Source: Oscillospiraceae bacterium
GTDB lineage: Bacteria; Bacillota; Clostridia; Oscillospirales; Oscillospiraceae
NCBI GenBank assembly: GCA_017538965.1
Contig: JAFYHU010000015.1
Coordinates: 1-64,000 of the forward strand
Direction: 5' to 3'
DNA length: 64,000 bases
Part shown: piece after piece, positions 29,329 through 38,126 of the stretch
Layout of the letters: every line of letters starts with the position of its first letter
Position numbering within the stretch: position 1 is the stretch's first letter
Made by a program: the position numbers and the translations under genes
The notes under the pieces: generated by a model
Told to the model about the DNA's origin: nothing
Database searches by the model: none
What the model saw: only the letters and a program-made list of their open reading frames with translations

Positions 29329-29985
29329 TCAGCAGGATCCTCGAAGCAATTGAATTGCGGTTTTGCGGTCGGGGGTACGGAAGACGGCGCTGCCGGCGAC
29401 CAGCACGTCAACGCCGGCTTCGATGCAGATCGGGGCGGTACGGGGATCCACGCCGCCGTCTACCTCAATCAGAACCTCGCTGCCGCGCTCATCAATCGCG
29501 CGGCGGATTGCCCGCACCTTGTCCATCTGTTCCTGCATGAAGCTTTGGCCGCCGAAACCGGGCTCAACCGTCATGACCAGCACGAGATCGATCAGATCAA
29601 GATACGGCAGGACAGCTTCCCACGAAGTCGCCGGTTTGAGCGTGACACCGCAGCGCTTTCCTTCTTCTTTGACAGCCAGAAGGGCTTTTTCAATCTGTTC
29701 GGGACGGTCGGCCTCAACATGGACGTTGACGAGATCGGCGCCCGCACGGCAGAAACGCGAGGCATAGCGGATCGGCTCGGCAATCATCAGGTGCGCATCC
29801 AGGAACATGTCGGTCGCTTTGCGGATCGATTCCAGCACCGGAATCCCCATGGAGATATTCGGAACGAAAAGGCCGTCCATGACGTCAAAATGGAGCCAGT
29901 CGGCACTGGCCTGCCGAACATCTTCCATCTCTTCCGCGAGACGGGAAAAATCCGCTGCCAGCAGAGACGGGGCGATTCGAATCAT
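29329..29985 (-). CDS. rpe: ribulose-phosphate 3-epimerase
   Basis: 218 residues from the ATG at 29985 (GGAGG upstream; an ATG nine codons earlier lacks a site). TIM barrel with IAPSLLAADFS, LHFDVMDGLFVPN (catalytic Asp and metal-binding His), LDAHLMI, VMTVEPGFGGQSF and IEVDGGVD. Interconverts ribulose-5-phosphate and xylulose-5-phosphate in the pentose phosphate pathway. Other genes often beside rpe (rsgA, thiN) are not here. Confidence 0.96.
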   Translation of the reverse strand: MIRIAPSLLAADFSRLAEEMEDVRQASADWLHFDVMDGLFVPNISMGIPVLESIRKATDMFLDAHLMIAEPIRYASRFCRAGADLVNVHVEADRPEQIEKALLAVKEEGKRCGVTLKPATSWEAVLPYLDLIDLVLVMTVEPGFGGQSFMQEQMDKVRAIRRAIDERGSEVLIEVDGGVDPRTAPICIEAGVDVLVAGSAVFRTPDRKTAIQLLRGSC

Positions 29986-30071
29986 AAGAGTCAACCTCCG
30001 CAAAAATACCATTTCTAATCAAATTATTATACCGCGAAAACACCGGTCAATGCAAGAGAAAATACAAAGAA

Positions 30072-30099
30072 TTGACAAGCCCCGTTTTCATGATATAAT
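30072..30099 (+). promoter_or_regulatory. consensus sigma-A promoter
   Basis: TTGACA (30072-30077), 16-base spacer, TATAAT (30094-30099). Drives the DUF1858 gene. Confidence 0.85.
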
Positions 30100-30133
30100 G
30101 GGGCGGCAAATCTGAATTCGGGAGATGAATGCA

Positions 30134-30340
30134 TTGGATATTACCCTTCAGACCACCATGGGCGAAATGCTGGAATATGACATGGGCATCGCCTATGTTC
30201 TCATGCAGTGCGGCATGCACTGTGTCGGCTGCCCCTCGTCGATCGGCGAGAGTCTGGAAGATGCCTGTGCGGTGCACGGGCTGAATCCGGAAGACGTGCT
30301 CAAACAGATTCACGCCTATCTTGCAAGCAAGGTCGACTAA
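30134..30340 (+). CDS. DUF1858 redox-disulfide domain protein
   Basis: 68 residues if translation starts at TTG 30134, nine bases after GGGAG; the in-frame ATG at 30125 touches that site and is less likely. Matches DUF1858 (hybrid-cluster-protein-associated disulfide domain): TMGEMLE, YVLMQCGMHCVGCPSSIGESLEDACAVHG. The three cysteines CxxxCxxC are the family hallmark. Such proteins occur with ScdA/RIC or hybrid cluster proteins and probably handle redox or iron-sulfur chemistry. Monocistronic: own promoter and terminator. Confidence 0.85.
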   Translation: MDITLQTTMGEMLEYDMGIAYVLMQCGMHCVGCPSSIGESLEDACAVHGLNPEDVLKQIHAYLASKVD

Positions 30341-30376
30341 AAAACAAGACGCGCACAGCGCGTCTTGTTTTTTTTT
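30339..30376. terminator. bidirectional terminator
   Basis: AAAAACAAGACGCGC and GCGCGTCTTGTTTTT form a long stem with T-runs on both strands, serving the DUF1858 gene and the convergent metal-binding gene. Confidence 0.93.
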
Positions 30377-30575
30377 ATGAAAGAACTTTGTATCCGGCTT
30401 CTTCGACGGCGGCCTTCAGGGCTGCCGGGTCGAGCGCGGCACCGGTGACGAGGGCACTGCCCTCCTTATGGCTTACTTCTGCTTTTTCGACGCCCGCGAC
30501 GGCCTCAAGGGCCTTTCTGCAGCGGGCTTCGCACTTGGGGCACATCATGCCCTCGATGATCAGTTTAACTTCCAT
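30375..30575 (-). CDS. heavy-metal-associated (HMA) domain protein, CopZ-like
   Basis: 66 residues. EGMMCPKCEARCRKAL holds the CxxC metal site in the first loop, followed by VAGVEKAEV and VEEAGYKVLS as in CopZ-type chaperones and P-type ATPase N-domains. Binds copper or another soft metal in the cytoplasm. No metal ATPase or repressor is nearby. Converges with the DUF1858 gene onto a shared terminator. Confidence 0.88.
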   Translation of the reverse strand: MEVKLIIEGMMCPKCEARCRKALEAVAGVEKAEVSHKEGSALVTGAALDPAALKAAVEEAGYKVLS

Positions 30576-30601
30576 GGGTTTCCTTTCTTTTTATTTCGCT
30601 G

Positions 30602-30930
30602 CTCCCCGTAAGCCTGTACCGTTTCGCGGCCGCGTCCTCACAAGCTCCGGATCATTCGCTTCCCTGTAGAGACAGGAAAGCTCACTCCCTCCGCTGTTCG
30701 TCCTTTCCGATGGAAACCCGCTTTGCTGGGCTTTCCATCGGGGATACGGGGTGACTCCCAATCAGGTCATACCGTTTCGCGGCCAGGGAAACAACTGCCC
30801 CTGACGAACCGGCTGCTGCCGCGAATGGATAGAATAGAAGGTTTAATCTCGCTATAAAACGCGGCGAGGGAACGTGAGTGCGAGGAAGAAGATCGTATTC
30901 CGCGTAATTGCAGAAAGCTTCGAACGGGCT
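30602..30930 (-). repeat. intergenic repeat family, copy R2 (two tandem units)
   Basis: Fills the 361-bp gap between the HMA gene and rnfB; no gene is seen. Unit a (30602-~30750) starts with the B-end (TGTACCGTTTCGCGG) and has a hairpin GATGGAAACCC...GGGCTTTCCATC. Unit b (30752-30930) starts with another B-end (CTCCCAATCAGGTCATACCG) and ends in the A-end (CGCGTAATTGCAGAAAGC...CGGG). Unit b is homologous over its whole length to the reverse complement of copy R3. Confidence 0.8.
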
Positions 30931-30936
30931 GGAAAA

Positions 30937-31752
30937 TTATCTGTTCTTGTACTCGGGGCCGAAGTAGGAGATGATATGGCGCGGGCAGATATCGGCGCAG
31001 TGACCGCACTGGACGCATTTCGTGACATCCACCTCAGCCAGGTTGTCCTTGACGACGATGGCGTCCGCCGGGCATTCACGCTGGCACTTCATACAGCCGA
31101 TGCAGCCGACCTTGCAGATTTTCATGACCGCAGCGCCTTTTTCCCTGTTGCCGCAGGCGGGCATGATCTTCTGCTTTTCCGGGATCAGTTTGACGATGTC
31201 CTTCGGGCAGGCCTCCACGCAGGCGCCGCATCCGACGCAGTTCAGGCGGTCTACGCGCGCCACACCGTCGATGATGTGCATGGCGTCAAACTGGCAGGCC
31301 TTGGCACAGTTGCCGAGACCGATGCAGGCGAAGGTGCAGAGCTTGCTGCTGTTGCCGCCGAAGAGCATGGCTGCGCGGCAGTCTTCCGGGCCGTTGTAGT
31401 TAAAGCGCAGTTCGGCCATCTCAGTCGAACCGCTGCAGGGCACGAAGGCAACCATCTTGTCGGCTGCGTCGTTGCTGACGCCCATGATCTCGGCCACTTT
31501 GGCTGCAGTCGCTTCGCCGCCGGCGACGCATTTGTTGGGCGGGGCCTGGCCCGCGGCCACCGCGGCCGCATAGCCGTCGCAGCCCGGAAAGCCGCATCCG
31601 CCGCAGTTGGCGCCGGCGAGGCAGGCGCGGATTTCGGCCTGCTTCGGGTCAACCTCGACATGGAAAACCTTGGACGCCACCGCAAGCAGCGCGCCGAAGA
31701 GGCCGCCGAGAGCGCCGAGGACGAGAATCGCCAAGAGAATTGTTTTGATCAT
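30937..31752 (-). CDS. rnfB: Rnf complex ferredoxin subunit RnfB
   Basis: 271 residues. N-terminal membrane helix, then the 4Fe-4S motif CGGCGFPGCDGYA, then several ferredoxin motifs: CTFACIGLGNCAKAC, CVGCGACVEACP, CIGCMKCQRECP and CVQCGHCADICP. RnfB accepts electrons from reduced ferredoxin for the Na+ or H+ pumping ferredoxin:NAD oxidoreductase. Last gene of the operon, as usual in clostridia, 19 bp after rnfA. The reductase route is ferredoxin to RnfB to the membrane flavins to RnfC and NAD. Confidence 0.96.
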   Translation of the reverse strand: MIKTILLAILVLGALGGLFGALLAVASKVFHVEVDPKQAEIRACLAGANCGGCGFPGCDGYAAAVAAGQAPPNKCVAGGEATAAKVAEIMGVSNDAADKMVAFVPCSGSTEMAELRFNYNGPEDCRAAMLFGGNSSKLCTFACIGLGNCAKACQFDAMHIIDGVARVDRLNCVGCGACVEACPKDIVKLIPEKQKIMPACGNREKGAAVMKICKVGCIGCMKCQRECPADAIVVKDNLAEVDVTKCVQCGHCADICPRHIISYFGPEYKNR

Positions 31753-31771
31753 ATTCAGCCTCCCCTTCCGA

Positions 31772-32356
31772 TCACAGGATCTTCATGCCGCTGAAGCCCA
31801 TGAAGGCCAGGGCGACCAGGGCGGCCGAAACCAGGCAGATTGGGAAGCCCTCGAAGCACTCGGGATAATCCGAGAACTGGGTCCGCTCGCGCACGGTGGC
31901 AAACAGCACGATCGCCAGCATGAAGCCGAGGCCGCCGGTGATGCCGTACACGACCGACTCAATGAAGTTATAGTTGTTCTGCACATTCAGCAGCACAACG
32001 CCGAGCACGGCGCAGTTGGTGGTGATGAGCGGCAGATAGATGCCGAGAGCCGAGTACAGCGACGGAACCGCCTTCTTGAGGAACATCTCGACCAGCTGAA
32101 CCAGCGCCGCGATGACCAGGATGAAGGCCAGCGTCTCGAGGAAGGCCAAGCCCAGCGGGACCAGAATGTAGTTATCGATCACCCAGCAGATGGCCGAGGC
32201 AAAGCCCATGACAAAGACGACGGCGAGGCCCATGCCGGTCGCAGTGTCAACCTTGTTCGAGCAGCCCAGGAAGGGGCAGCATCCGAGGAACTGGGAGAAG
32301 ATAAAGTTGTTGATCAGGATGGCGCCGAGGGATATCTCAACGATTTTGGCAAGCAT
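31772..32356 (-). CDS. rnfA: Rnf complex membrane subunit RnfA
   Basis: 194 residues, six membrane helices. Conserved NNFIFSQFLGCCPFLGCSNK near 16-35 carries the cysteines that help ligate the membrane Fe-S centre shared with RnfE, and the mirrored TNCAVLGV motif is present. Start codon overlaps the rnfE stop by one base (TAATG). Confidence 0.97.
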   Translation of the reverse strand: MLAKIVEISLGAILINNFIFSQFLGCCPFLGCSNKVDTATGMGLAVVFVMGFASAICWVIDNYILVPLGLAFLETLAFILVIAALVQLVEMFLKKAVPSLYSALGIYLPLITTNCAVLGVVLLNVQNNYNFIESVVYGITGGLGFMLAIVLFATVRERTQFSDYPECFEGFPICLVSAALVALAFMGFSGMKIL

Positions 32357-33066
32357 TATTCCTCAACCTCCTTCTGCAGTGCAAGCTCTTTGGCCGCGCG
32401 TTCTGCCATCTTTTTCTTCTTCTCGAACTTCTTCAGCTCATACTGCATCAGGCCGATCAGAAGGCCGAGGGTCAGGAAGCCGCCAAAGGGCAGATTCATG
32501 ATGGACATGCCGTAGGATTCGGGGAAGATCTGGATGCCGCCGCCCGTGCCGTCCATCGTAAAGCGGAAGCCGTTGGCGATGTCGATCAGACCGCCGCCGA
32601 AACGGCCGGAGCCGACGAACTCGCGGAAGACGCACATGATGATCAGCACGATCGTATAGCCGAGGCCCTGGAAGATGCCGTCAAAGAAGGAATCCTTCAC
32701 GGTGTTCTTCTGGCAGAAGGCCTCCGCGCGGCCGATGATGATGCAGTTGACGACGATCAGCGGGATGAACACGCCGAGGGCCGCGCTGAGCGCCGGGATA
32801 TACGCCTGCAGCAGCAGGTCAACGATGGTCACGAAGCCCGCGATGACCACGACGAAGATGGCCAGGCGGATTTCCTCGGGAATGATTTTGCGCAGGGCCG
32901 AAACCACGACGTTGCAGCAGGTCAGGATAATCAGCACCGACAGGCCCATGCCCACGCCGTTGAACAGCGTCGTCGTGATGGCCATCGTCGCGCACATGCC
33001 GATCTGCTGGACAAGGACGGGGTTGTTGGTAACCAGGCCTTCCCTGAGCTGTTTTCTGCGATTCAT
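32356..33066 (-). CDS. rnfE: Rnf complex membrane subunit RnfE
   Basis: 236 residues, six membrane helices, RnfA/RnfE family. N-terminal LREGLVTNNPVLVQQIGMCA and VVNCIIIGRAEAF contain the conserved cysteines. A charged KKFEKKKK tail follows the last helix. Pairs with RnfA as inverted-topology partners. Ribosome binding site AGGAGG. Confidence 0.97.
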   Translation of the reverse strand: MNRRKQLREGLVTNNPVLVQQIGMCATMAITTTLFNGVGMGLSVLIILTCCNVVVSALRKIIPEEIRLAIFVVVIAGFVTIVDLLLQAYIPALSAALGVFIPLIVVNCIIIGRAEAFCQKNTVKDSFFDGIFQGLGYTIVLIIMCVFREFVGSGRFGGGLIDIANGFRFTMDGTGGGIQIFPESYGMSIMNLPFGGFLTLGLLIGLMQYELKKFEKKKKMAERAAKELALQKEVEE

Positions 33067-33081
33067 ACTCTCAGCCCTCCT

Positions 33082-33633
33082 TTAATTCACACTGTCAACC
33101 GCAGCGATGGAGGTTGCCACCGCTCCGGTAACCGCGGTCGAGGTAATCGTCGCACCGGCCAGCGCGTCAATCGCACCGCCGTTCTTGGAGAGCGCGATGC
33201 TGCCGTCCTGCCCGATGAACTGGGCGCGGAAGGCCTCGCCGGCCGACGAGCTTGCGGCCGCCACGGCACCGAGGCCCGAGGTCTCGGAATGCTCGATAAT
33301 CGAGATGCCGGTACACTTCAGATCGTTATCGACACCGCAGACCATCGTGATGTTGCCCTGGGCGCCGGAGAAGGTCGATTTCACCACATAGCCGTTTCCG
33401 TCGTTGGAGATCATGATGCTGTCCACCGTCGGGAAGCCTTCTTCCTCGAACTCGACCTCGGCATAGCCGCTGTCGGATTTCAGGACGACGGCATAGGCCT
33501 CGAATTCCTTCGCGTGGGCCATATCATAGATTCGCTGGTAGGTCAGGGCGTTCACGATGCCGAGAACACCGGCCGTCACGGCGCAGATCACGAACAGAAC
33601 GAACGCAAGCTTCAGAATCTTGTTGTCTTTCAT
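33082..33633 (-). CDS. rnfG: Rnf complex flavin subunit RnfG
   Basis: 183 residues: one N-terminal membrane helix (AFVLFVICAVTAGVLGIVNA), then the FMN-binding domain on the outer face. ALAGATITSTAVTG contains the Thr to which FMN is covalently attached by an ApbE-type transferase. Start overlaps the rnfD stop by four bases. Confidence 0.95.
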   Translation of the reverse strand: MKDNKILKLAFVLFVICAVTAGVLGIVNALTYQRIYDMAHAKEFEAYAVVLKSDSGYAEVEFEEEGFPTVDSIMISNDGNGYVVKSTFSGAQGNITMVCGVDNDLKCTGISIIEHSETSGLGAVAAASSSAGEAFRAQFIGQDGSIALSKNGGAIDALAGATITSTAVTGAVATSIAAVDSVN

Positions 33634-34670
33634 CTTCTTGCCTCCTTCTCCGCCAACTCCTGCGCTTTCTGGAGCACAATGTCGGCCTTGGTGACACCGA
33701 ACTGGTGCCGGCGGAAGCCCTTGTCAATGGCCCAGGTGCAGAGGTTCATGATCAGGATGGCATAGGTCGTGCCTTCGGGATAGCCGCCGAAATAGCGGAT
33801 CAGGACCGTCAGCAGACCGCAGCCGGCGCCGAAGACCAGCTGACCCTTCAGCGTCACGGGGCTTGTCGCGTAGTCGGTCGCCATGAAGCAGGCACCGAAG
33901 AGGACGCCGCCGGAAAACAGATTGTACAGCATCCATTCTCCGTTGCCGAAGCCTTTTTTCCCGAATATCAGGGTGATCAGGGCGACCGCCCCGATGAAGG
34001 AGACGGGGATGCGCCAGGAGATGACGTTGCGGTAGATCAGATAGCCGGCGCCGATCAGAATGGCCAGCGCGCTGATCTCTCCCATGCTGCCGGGGATATA
34101 GCCCATGAAGAGCCTTCCCACGCTGAAATACGCAGGCATGACGCCGGCGGCTTCTGTCGAGTACAGCGAGGCCAGCGGCGTCGCCATCGTGACACCGTCC
34201 ACGGTTCCGCTCAGGGCCTTGGGGATGTTCCAGGTCGCCATCAGCGTGGCATAGCTCGCCAGCAGGAAGGCACGTCCGGCCAGAGCCGGGTTCAGGAAGT
34301 TACGTCCGATGCCGCCGTAGAGCTGCTTGACAACGACGATGGCAAACATGGTGCCGATTACGGGAATCCACCAGGGAGCGGAGGCCGGCAGGGTCAGCGA
34401 GAGCAACAGGCCGGTCACGACCGCGGAAAGGTCGCCGATGTTCGATTCTTTCTTAAAGAGGAAACGATAAAGGGCTTCCCAGAAGACCGCCGAAACGGCG
34501 CCGATCAGGCACAGGAAGAGCGCGTTCACGCCGAACTGAAGCACCGCGACGATCACGGTCGGGATCAGGGCGATGATCACGTCAAGCATCAGTCTGCGGG
34601 TGTCGCGATCGGTGCGCACCTGCGGCTGGAACGCTGCATCCAGAACAATTCTTTCTTTCTGTCCGCTCAT
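33630..34670 (-). CDS. rnfD: Rnf complex membrane flavin subunit RnfD
   Basis: 346 residues from the ATG at 34670, which overlaps the rnfC stop as ATGA and has AGGAGG upstream. About nine to ten membrane helices, RnfD/NqrB family. Conserved GGIGRNFLNPALAGRAFL and FATDYATSPVT-type motif (MATDYATSPVTLKG). A covalent FMN site is expected in SGTVDGVTMATPLA. Carries the ion-translocating path with RnfA/E. Confidence 0.96.
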   Translation of the reverse strand: MSGQKERIVLDAAFQPQVRTDRDTRRLMLDVIIALIPTVIVAVLQFGVNALFLCLIGAVSAVFWEALYRFLFKKESNIGDLSAVVTGLLLSLTLPASAPWWIPVIGTMFAIVVVKQLYGGIGRNFLNPALAGRAFLLASYATLMATWNIPKALSGTVDGVTMATPLASLYSTEAAGVMPAYFSVGRLFMGYIPGSMGEISALAILIGAGYLIYRNVISWRIPVSFIGAVALITLIFGKKGFGNGEWMLYNLFSGGVLFGACFMATDYATSPVTLKGQLVFGAGCGLLTVLIRYFGGYPEGTTYAILIMNLCTWAIDKGFRRHQFGVTKADIVLQKAQELAEKEARR

Positions 34671-36019
34671 TTCTGGGCCTCCTTTGCTGCCTTGGCTTCC
34701 GCCGCGGCCTTTTCTTTGGCTGCTTTGGCCTGGAGCATGAGCTTGGCGGTCTTGAAGGCGTGGGTCAGCGGCATCCTTGCCGGGCAGTTGTAGGCGCAGC
34801 TGCCGCACTCAAAGCAGTCCATGACATGGTACTTCTCCAGGTTCTCGTAGTCGCCCTTGGTATAGTACATGTACATGAAAATCGGCTCGAGGTTCATCGG
34901 GCAGACTTCGATGCACTTGCCGCAGCGGATGCAGTGGGGATCCTTGACGGATTTGTCCTCGTCTTCGGTAAAGTAGAGCACACCGGAGATGCCCTTGATG
35001 GTCGGCGCATCGAAATTCGTAGCGCAGATGCCCATCATCGGACCGCCGAGGACGATCTTGCGCGGGGTTTTGACAAAGCCGCCGCACTGCTCGGCGAGGT
35101 AGCCGAGAGGCGTCCCGACACGGGTGAGCGCATTGAAGCTGCGGCCGATGGCGCTGCCCGAGACGGTCACGATACGGTCAATCACCGGTCTGCCCTCATA
35201 GCAGGCCTGGTAGACCGCGTAGCAGGTACGGGTACTGACCACATTGCAGCCGACACCCGAAGGCAGCGCGCCGGGCTTGACCCTGCGCCCGGTGACAGCG
35301 AAGACCTGCATCTTCTCACCGCCCTGGGGGTACTTGACCGCCTCGGGGACGATTTCGATGCCGTACTGTTCAGGATGCAGGGAGTTCAGCAGGTCGATGG
35401 CGTCCTGCTTGTTGACCTCGATGCCGTAGTAGGCCTTCTCCACATGGCTTGCGATGCGGACGAGCTCAATTCCCTTCAGAAGCTGCTCGGGGAAGTTGAG
35501 CATGGTCAGATGGTCGCCGTTCAGGTAGGGCTCGCATTCGGCGCCGTTGATGATCAGCTTATCGACCTTGCCGATGCCGCCGCGCACCTTGAAATGCGTC
35601 GGGAACATTGCGCCGCCCATGCCGACCACGCCGGCGTCGCGCATGCGCTTAAGGATAACGTCGGGGTCTTTCATCTCTTCCTCAGTCAGAGGCTTGAGAT
35701 CGTCGCAGGGAGTGTCCCGGAAGTCATTCTCGATGACCACGGACATGATGGTATCTCCAAGAGGATGCGGCCTCGGTTCCACGGCAACGACCTTGCCGGA
35801 AACCGAAGAGTGGACCGGGGCGGAAACAGGTGCAGGGTTGTCGCCGACAACCTGACCCATCCTGACGGTATCGCCCACCTGAACAACCGGTTTGCAGGGC
35901 GCACCGATATGCTGGGCCATCGGGATGATCACCTCTGCAGGCGGCGCGACTACAGAAATCGGCACTTGTGGTGCCTTCATGTAGTTGGGATGCACGCCGC
36001 CCTTAAACGTATGGATCAT
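34667..36019 (-). CDS. rnfC: Rnf complex NADH-binding subunit RnfC
   Basis: 450 residues from the ATG at 36019 (GAGGTGAA upstream). Opens with HTFKGGVHPNYMKA, then a lipoyl-like SVSGKVVAVEPRPHPLG, the nucleotide/FMN-binding GMGGAMFPTHFKV with INGAECEPYLNGDH, and two ferredoxin motifs CIRCGKCIEVCP and CFECGSCAYNCP. Oxidises or reduces NAD(H). First gene of the rnfCDGEAB operon. The C-terminus is an Ala/Lys-rich tail. Confidence 0.97.
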   Translation of the reverse strand: MIHTFKGGVHPNYMKAPQVPISVVAPPAEVIIPMAQHIGAPCKPVVQVGDTVRMGQVVGDNPAPVSAPVHSSVSGKVVAVEPRPHPLGDTIMSVVIENDFRDTPCDDLKPLTEEEMKDPDVILKRMRDAGVVGMGGAMFPTHFKVRGGIGKVDKLIINGAECEPYLNGDHLTMLNFPEQLLKGIELVRIASHVEKAYYGIEVNKQDAIDLLNSLHPEQYGIEIVPEAVKYPQGGEKMQVFAVTGRRVKPGALPSGVGCNVVSTRTCYAVYQACYEGRPVIDRIVTVSGSAIGRSFNALTRVGTPLGYLAEQCGGFVKTPRKIVLGGPMMGICATNFDAPTIKGISGVLYFTEDEDKSVKDPHCIRCGKCIEVCPMNLEPIFMYMYYTKGDYENLEKYHVMDCFECGSCAYNCPARMPLTHAFKTAKLMLQAKAAKEKAAAEAKAAKEAQK

Positions 36020-36059
36020 AAGCTTCACCTCGAAATCGGATTTCCCAAGAATATATCTT

Positions 36060-36089
36060 ATCATATCATAAAAGCAGGGCTTGTGTCCA
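36060..36089 (-). promoter_or_regulatory. probable promoter of the rnf operon
   Basis: Minus strand TGGACA (36084-36089), 18-base spacer, TATGAT (36060-36065), about 40 bp before the rnfC start. Confidence 0.55.
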
Positions 36090-36171
36090 TAGAAAATTGT
36101 CTGTTTTTACAAGATAAGTTTCTGACAAAAGCGCAGTTTTGTGTTTTTTCTGTCATTTTGTACAAAGGGCG

Positions 36172-36191
36172 GCAGAACGCTTCGAACGGGG
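36172..36191 (-). repeat. solo A-end of the intergenic repeat family
   Basis: GCAGAACGCTTCGAACGGGG, one mismatch over the first 19 bases to the A-end of copy R2 (near 30911-30929). No other part of the repeat is present; it abuts the promoter of the ACT-domain gene. Confidence 0.55.
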
Positions 36192-36193
36192 TA

Positions 36194-36222
36194 TTGTTTT
36201 TTCCGATCCCTTGCGATAAAAT
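36194..36222 (+). promoter_or_regulatory. promoter of the ACT/PFL operon
   Basis: TTGTTT (36194-36199), 17-base spacer, TAAAAT (36217-36222), 30 bp before the ATG of the ACT-domain gene. Confidence 0.6.
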
Positions 36223-36252
36223 GTCGTAAAAATCATATCCCGGAGGTAGTCT

Positions 36253-36522
36253 ATGAAAGCAATCGTCAGTGTCTTCGCGAAAGACGCGCGCGGCATCATC
36301 GCCTATGTGACGGCGCTGCTGGCCGAGCGCGACATCAATGTTCTCGATATCAGCCAGACGGTCATGCAGGAGTATTTCGCCATGATCATGCTGGTTGACC
36401 TGGACGCCTGTTCCCTGCCCTTCCACGAGCTTGCCCGCTGGCTGCAGGAAAAGGGGCAGGAGCGCTCGCTGGACATTCACATCCAGCGTTCGGATATATT
36501 TGAGGCGATGCACCGCGTATGA
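36253..36522 (+). CDS. ACT domain protein (UPF0237 type)
   Basis: 89 residues forming a single ACT domain: [33 protein letters not shown] then the regulatory-site strand. ACT domains bind small ligands, usually amino acids. Genes of this kind are almost always paired with a PFL/UPF0210 gene, as here, with stop and start overlapping (ATGA). Ribosome binding site CGGAGG. Confidence 0.9.
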   Translation: MKAIVSVFAKDARGIIAYVTALLAERDINVLDISQTVMQEYFAMIMLVDLDACSLPFHELARWLQEKGQERSLDIHIQRSDIFEAMHRV

Positions 36523-37874
36523 GCTATCTGATGAACAGCAGCGAGATCCTGCAGACCATACAGATGATCGATCAGCAGCACCTCGATATCCGCACCGTCA
36601 CGATGGGCATCAGCCTGCTGGACTGCGCAGACAGGGATATCACATGCTGCGGAGAAAAGATCTATGAGAAGCTCTGCCGCAGGGCGGAGCGGCTGGTGCC
36701 GGTCTGTGAGGGCATCGAACAGGAATACGGTATTCCCATCGTCAACAAACGCATCTCGGTCACGCCGATTTCCCTGGTGGCGGCGGCCTGCGAAACGGAG
36801 GACTATGCTCCTCTCGCCAGCGTGCTGGACCGCGCGGCGGAAACCGTCGGCATCAACTTCATCGGGGGCTTTTCCGCCCTGTCGCAGAAGGGCTTTACGG
36901 AGAGCGACCGCAGGCTGATTCTCTCCATTCCCCGGGCGCTGACAGAAACCAAGCTGGTCTGCGCGAGCGTCAACGTCGGATCAACGCGGGCCGGCATCAA
37001 CATGGACGCAGTACAGCTCATGGGAAAGATTATCCGCGAAACCGCCGAGATTGATCCGGTCGGCTGCGCGAAGCTCGTCGTGTTCTGCAACGCCGTGGAG
37101 GACAACCCCTTCATGGCCGGCGCCTTCCACGGGGTCGGCGAGCCGGAATGCGTCATCAACGTCGGCGTTTCCGGGCCGGGCGTCGTGGCAAACGCGCTGC
37201 GCAGCTGCAGGGGTGAACGCATCGATGTCGTATCGGAGACCATCAAGCGCACAGCCTTCAAGATCACGCGCATGGGGCAGCTGGTCGCACAGGAGGCTTC
37301 CGCCCGTCTGCAGGTTCCCTTTGGGGTCGTGGATCTCTCGCTTGCGCCTACGCCGGCGGTCGGCGACAGCGTCGCGGAGATTCTCGAGCTGATCGGACTG
37401 GAGCGCTGCGGAACGCACGGCACCACAGCCGCGCTCGCGCTGCTCAACGACGCGGTCAAGAAGGGCGGCGTCATGGCCAGCAGCCACGTCGGCGGTCTGT
37501 CCGGCGCCTTTATCCCCGTGTCGGAGGACGCCGGGATGATCCGGGCGGCCGAGGAAGGCGTGCTGCAGATGGACAAGCTCGAAGCCATGACCTGCGTCTG
37601 CTCGGTCGGGCTGGACATGATCGCCGTGCCGGGCGATACGAGCGCCGAGACGCTTTCCGCCATCATTGCCGATGAAGCCGCGATCGGAATGATCAACAGC
37701 AAGACCACCGCGGTCCGGCTGATTCCGGCAATCGGGAAGGACGTCGGCGACCGCGTGGACTTCGGCGGACTGCTGGGCTCGGCCCCGGTGATTCCGCTGC
37801 ACAGGGAGTCCGCCGCGGAGTTCATTCAGCGCGGCGGCCGCATTCCCGCCCCACTGCACAGTCTGAGGAACTGA
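36519..37874 (+). CDS. PFL family protein (UPF0210/DUF711)
   Basis: 451 residues, the usual length. Conserved segments [26 protein letters not shown] [35 protein letters not shown] and [10 protein letters not shown]. Distantly related to pyruvate formate-lyase-type folds but without a glycyl-radical motif; the biochemical role is unknown. Translationally coupled to the ACT gene, which suggests ligand control. Confidence 0.93.
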   Translation: MSYLMNSSEILQTIQMIDQQHLDIRTVTMGISLLDCADRDITCCGEKIYEKLCRRAERLVPVCEGIEQEYGIPIVNKRISVTPISLVAAACETEDYAPLASVLDRAAETVGINFIGGFSALSQKGFTESDRRLILSIPRALTETKLVCASVNVGSTRAGINMDAVQLMGKIIRETAEIDPVGCAKLVVFCNAVEDNPFMAGAFHGVGEPECVINVGVSGPGVVANALRSCRGERIDVVSETIKRTAFKITRMGQLVAQEASARLQVPFGVVDLSLAPTPAVGDSVAEILELIGLERCGTHGTTAALALLNDAVKKGGVMASSHVGGLSGAFIPVSEDAGMIRAAEEGVLQMDKLEAMTCVCSVGLDMIAVPGDTSAETLSAIIADEAAIGMINSKTTAVRLIPAIGKDVGDRVDFGGLLGSAPVIPLHRESAAEFIQRGGRIPAPLHSLRN

Positions 37875-37886
37875 AAAGTCGAGCAG

Positions 37887-38072
37887 CCCGTTCTCATCTT
37901 TCTGCATTTACGCGGAAAATAAGCTTTCTCCTCGCTCGAACCGTTCCCCGCCGCGTTTTATAGAGGGTTAAAGCTTATAGGTCGTCAGGTAATAATCCAT
38001 TCGCGGCAGCAGAAGGCCCGTCAGGCGCTGCACCTTCCCTGGCCGCGAAACGGTACAGCTTGACTGGGAGCG
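37887..38072 (+). repeat. intergenic repeat family, copy R3
   Basis: Complete unit: A-end CCCGTTCTCATCTTTCTGCA...CGCGG at the left, core with CTCCTCGCTCGAACCG, CCGCGTTTTATAG and TTCGCGGCAGCAG, and B-end CCGCGAAACGGTACAGCTTG...GGGAGCG at the right. The two ends are imperfect inverted repeats. It fills the 37875-38072 gap; no gene there. Confidence 0.8.
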
Positions 38073-38077
38073 TATAA

Positions 38078-38107
38078 TAAAAAATCCCACCCCGCGAGGG
38101 GTGGGAT
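38078..38107 (-). terminator. intrinsic terminator of the flavin reductase gene
   Basis: ATCCCACCCC and GGGGTGGGAT form the stem around CGCG/loop bases, followed on the minus strand by TTTTTTATT. Confidence 0.92.
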
Positions 38108-38126
38108 AGTTGTTTTGGGGGAAGGA

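Noticed and set aside
34671..34808. N-terminal extension of RnfD
   Set aside because: It reads the end of rnfC in another frame; homologues start at the ATG overlapping the rnfC stop.
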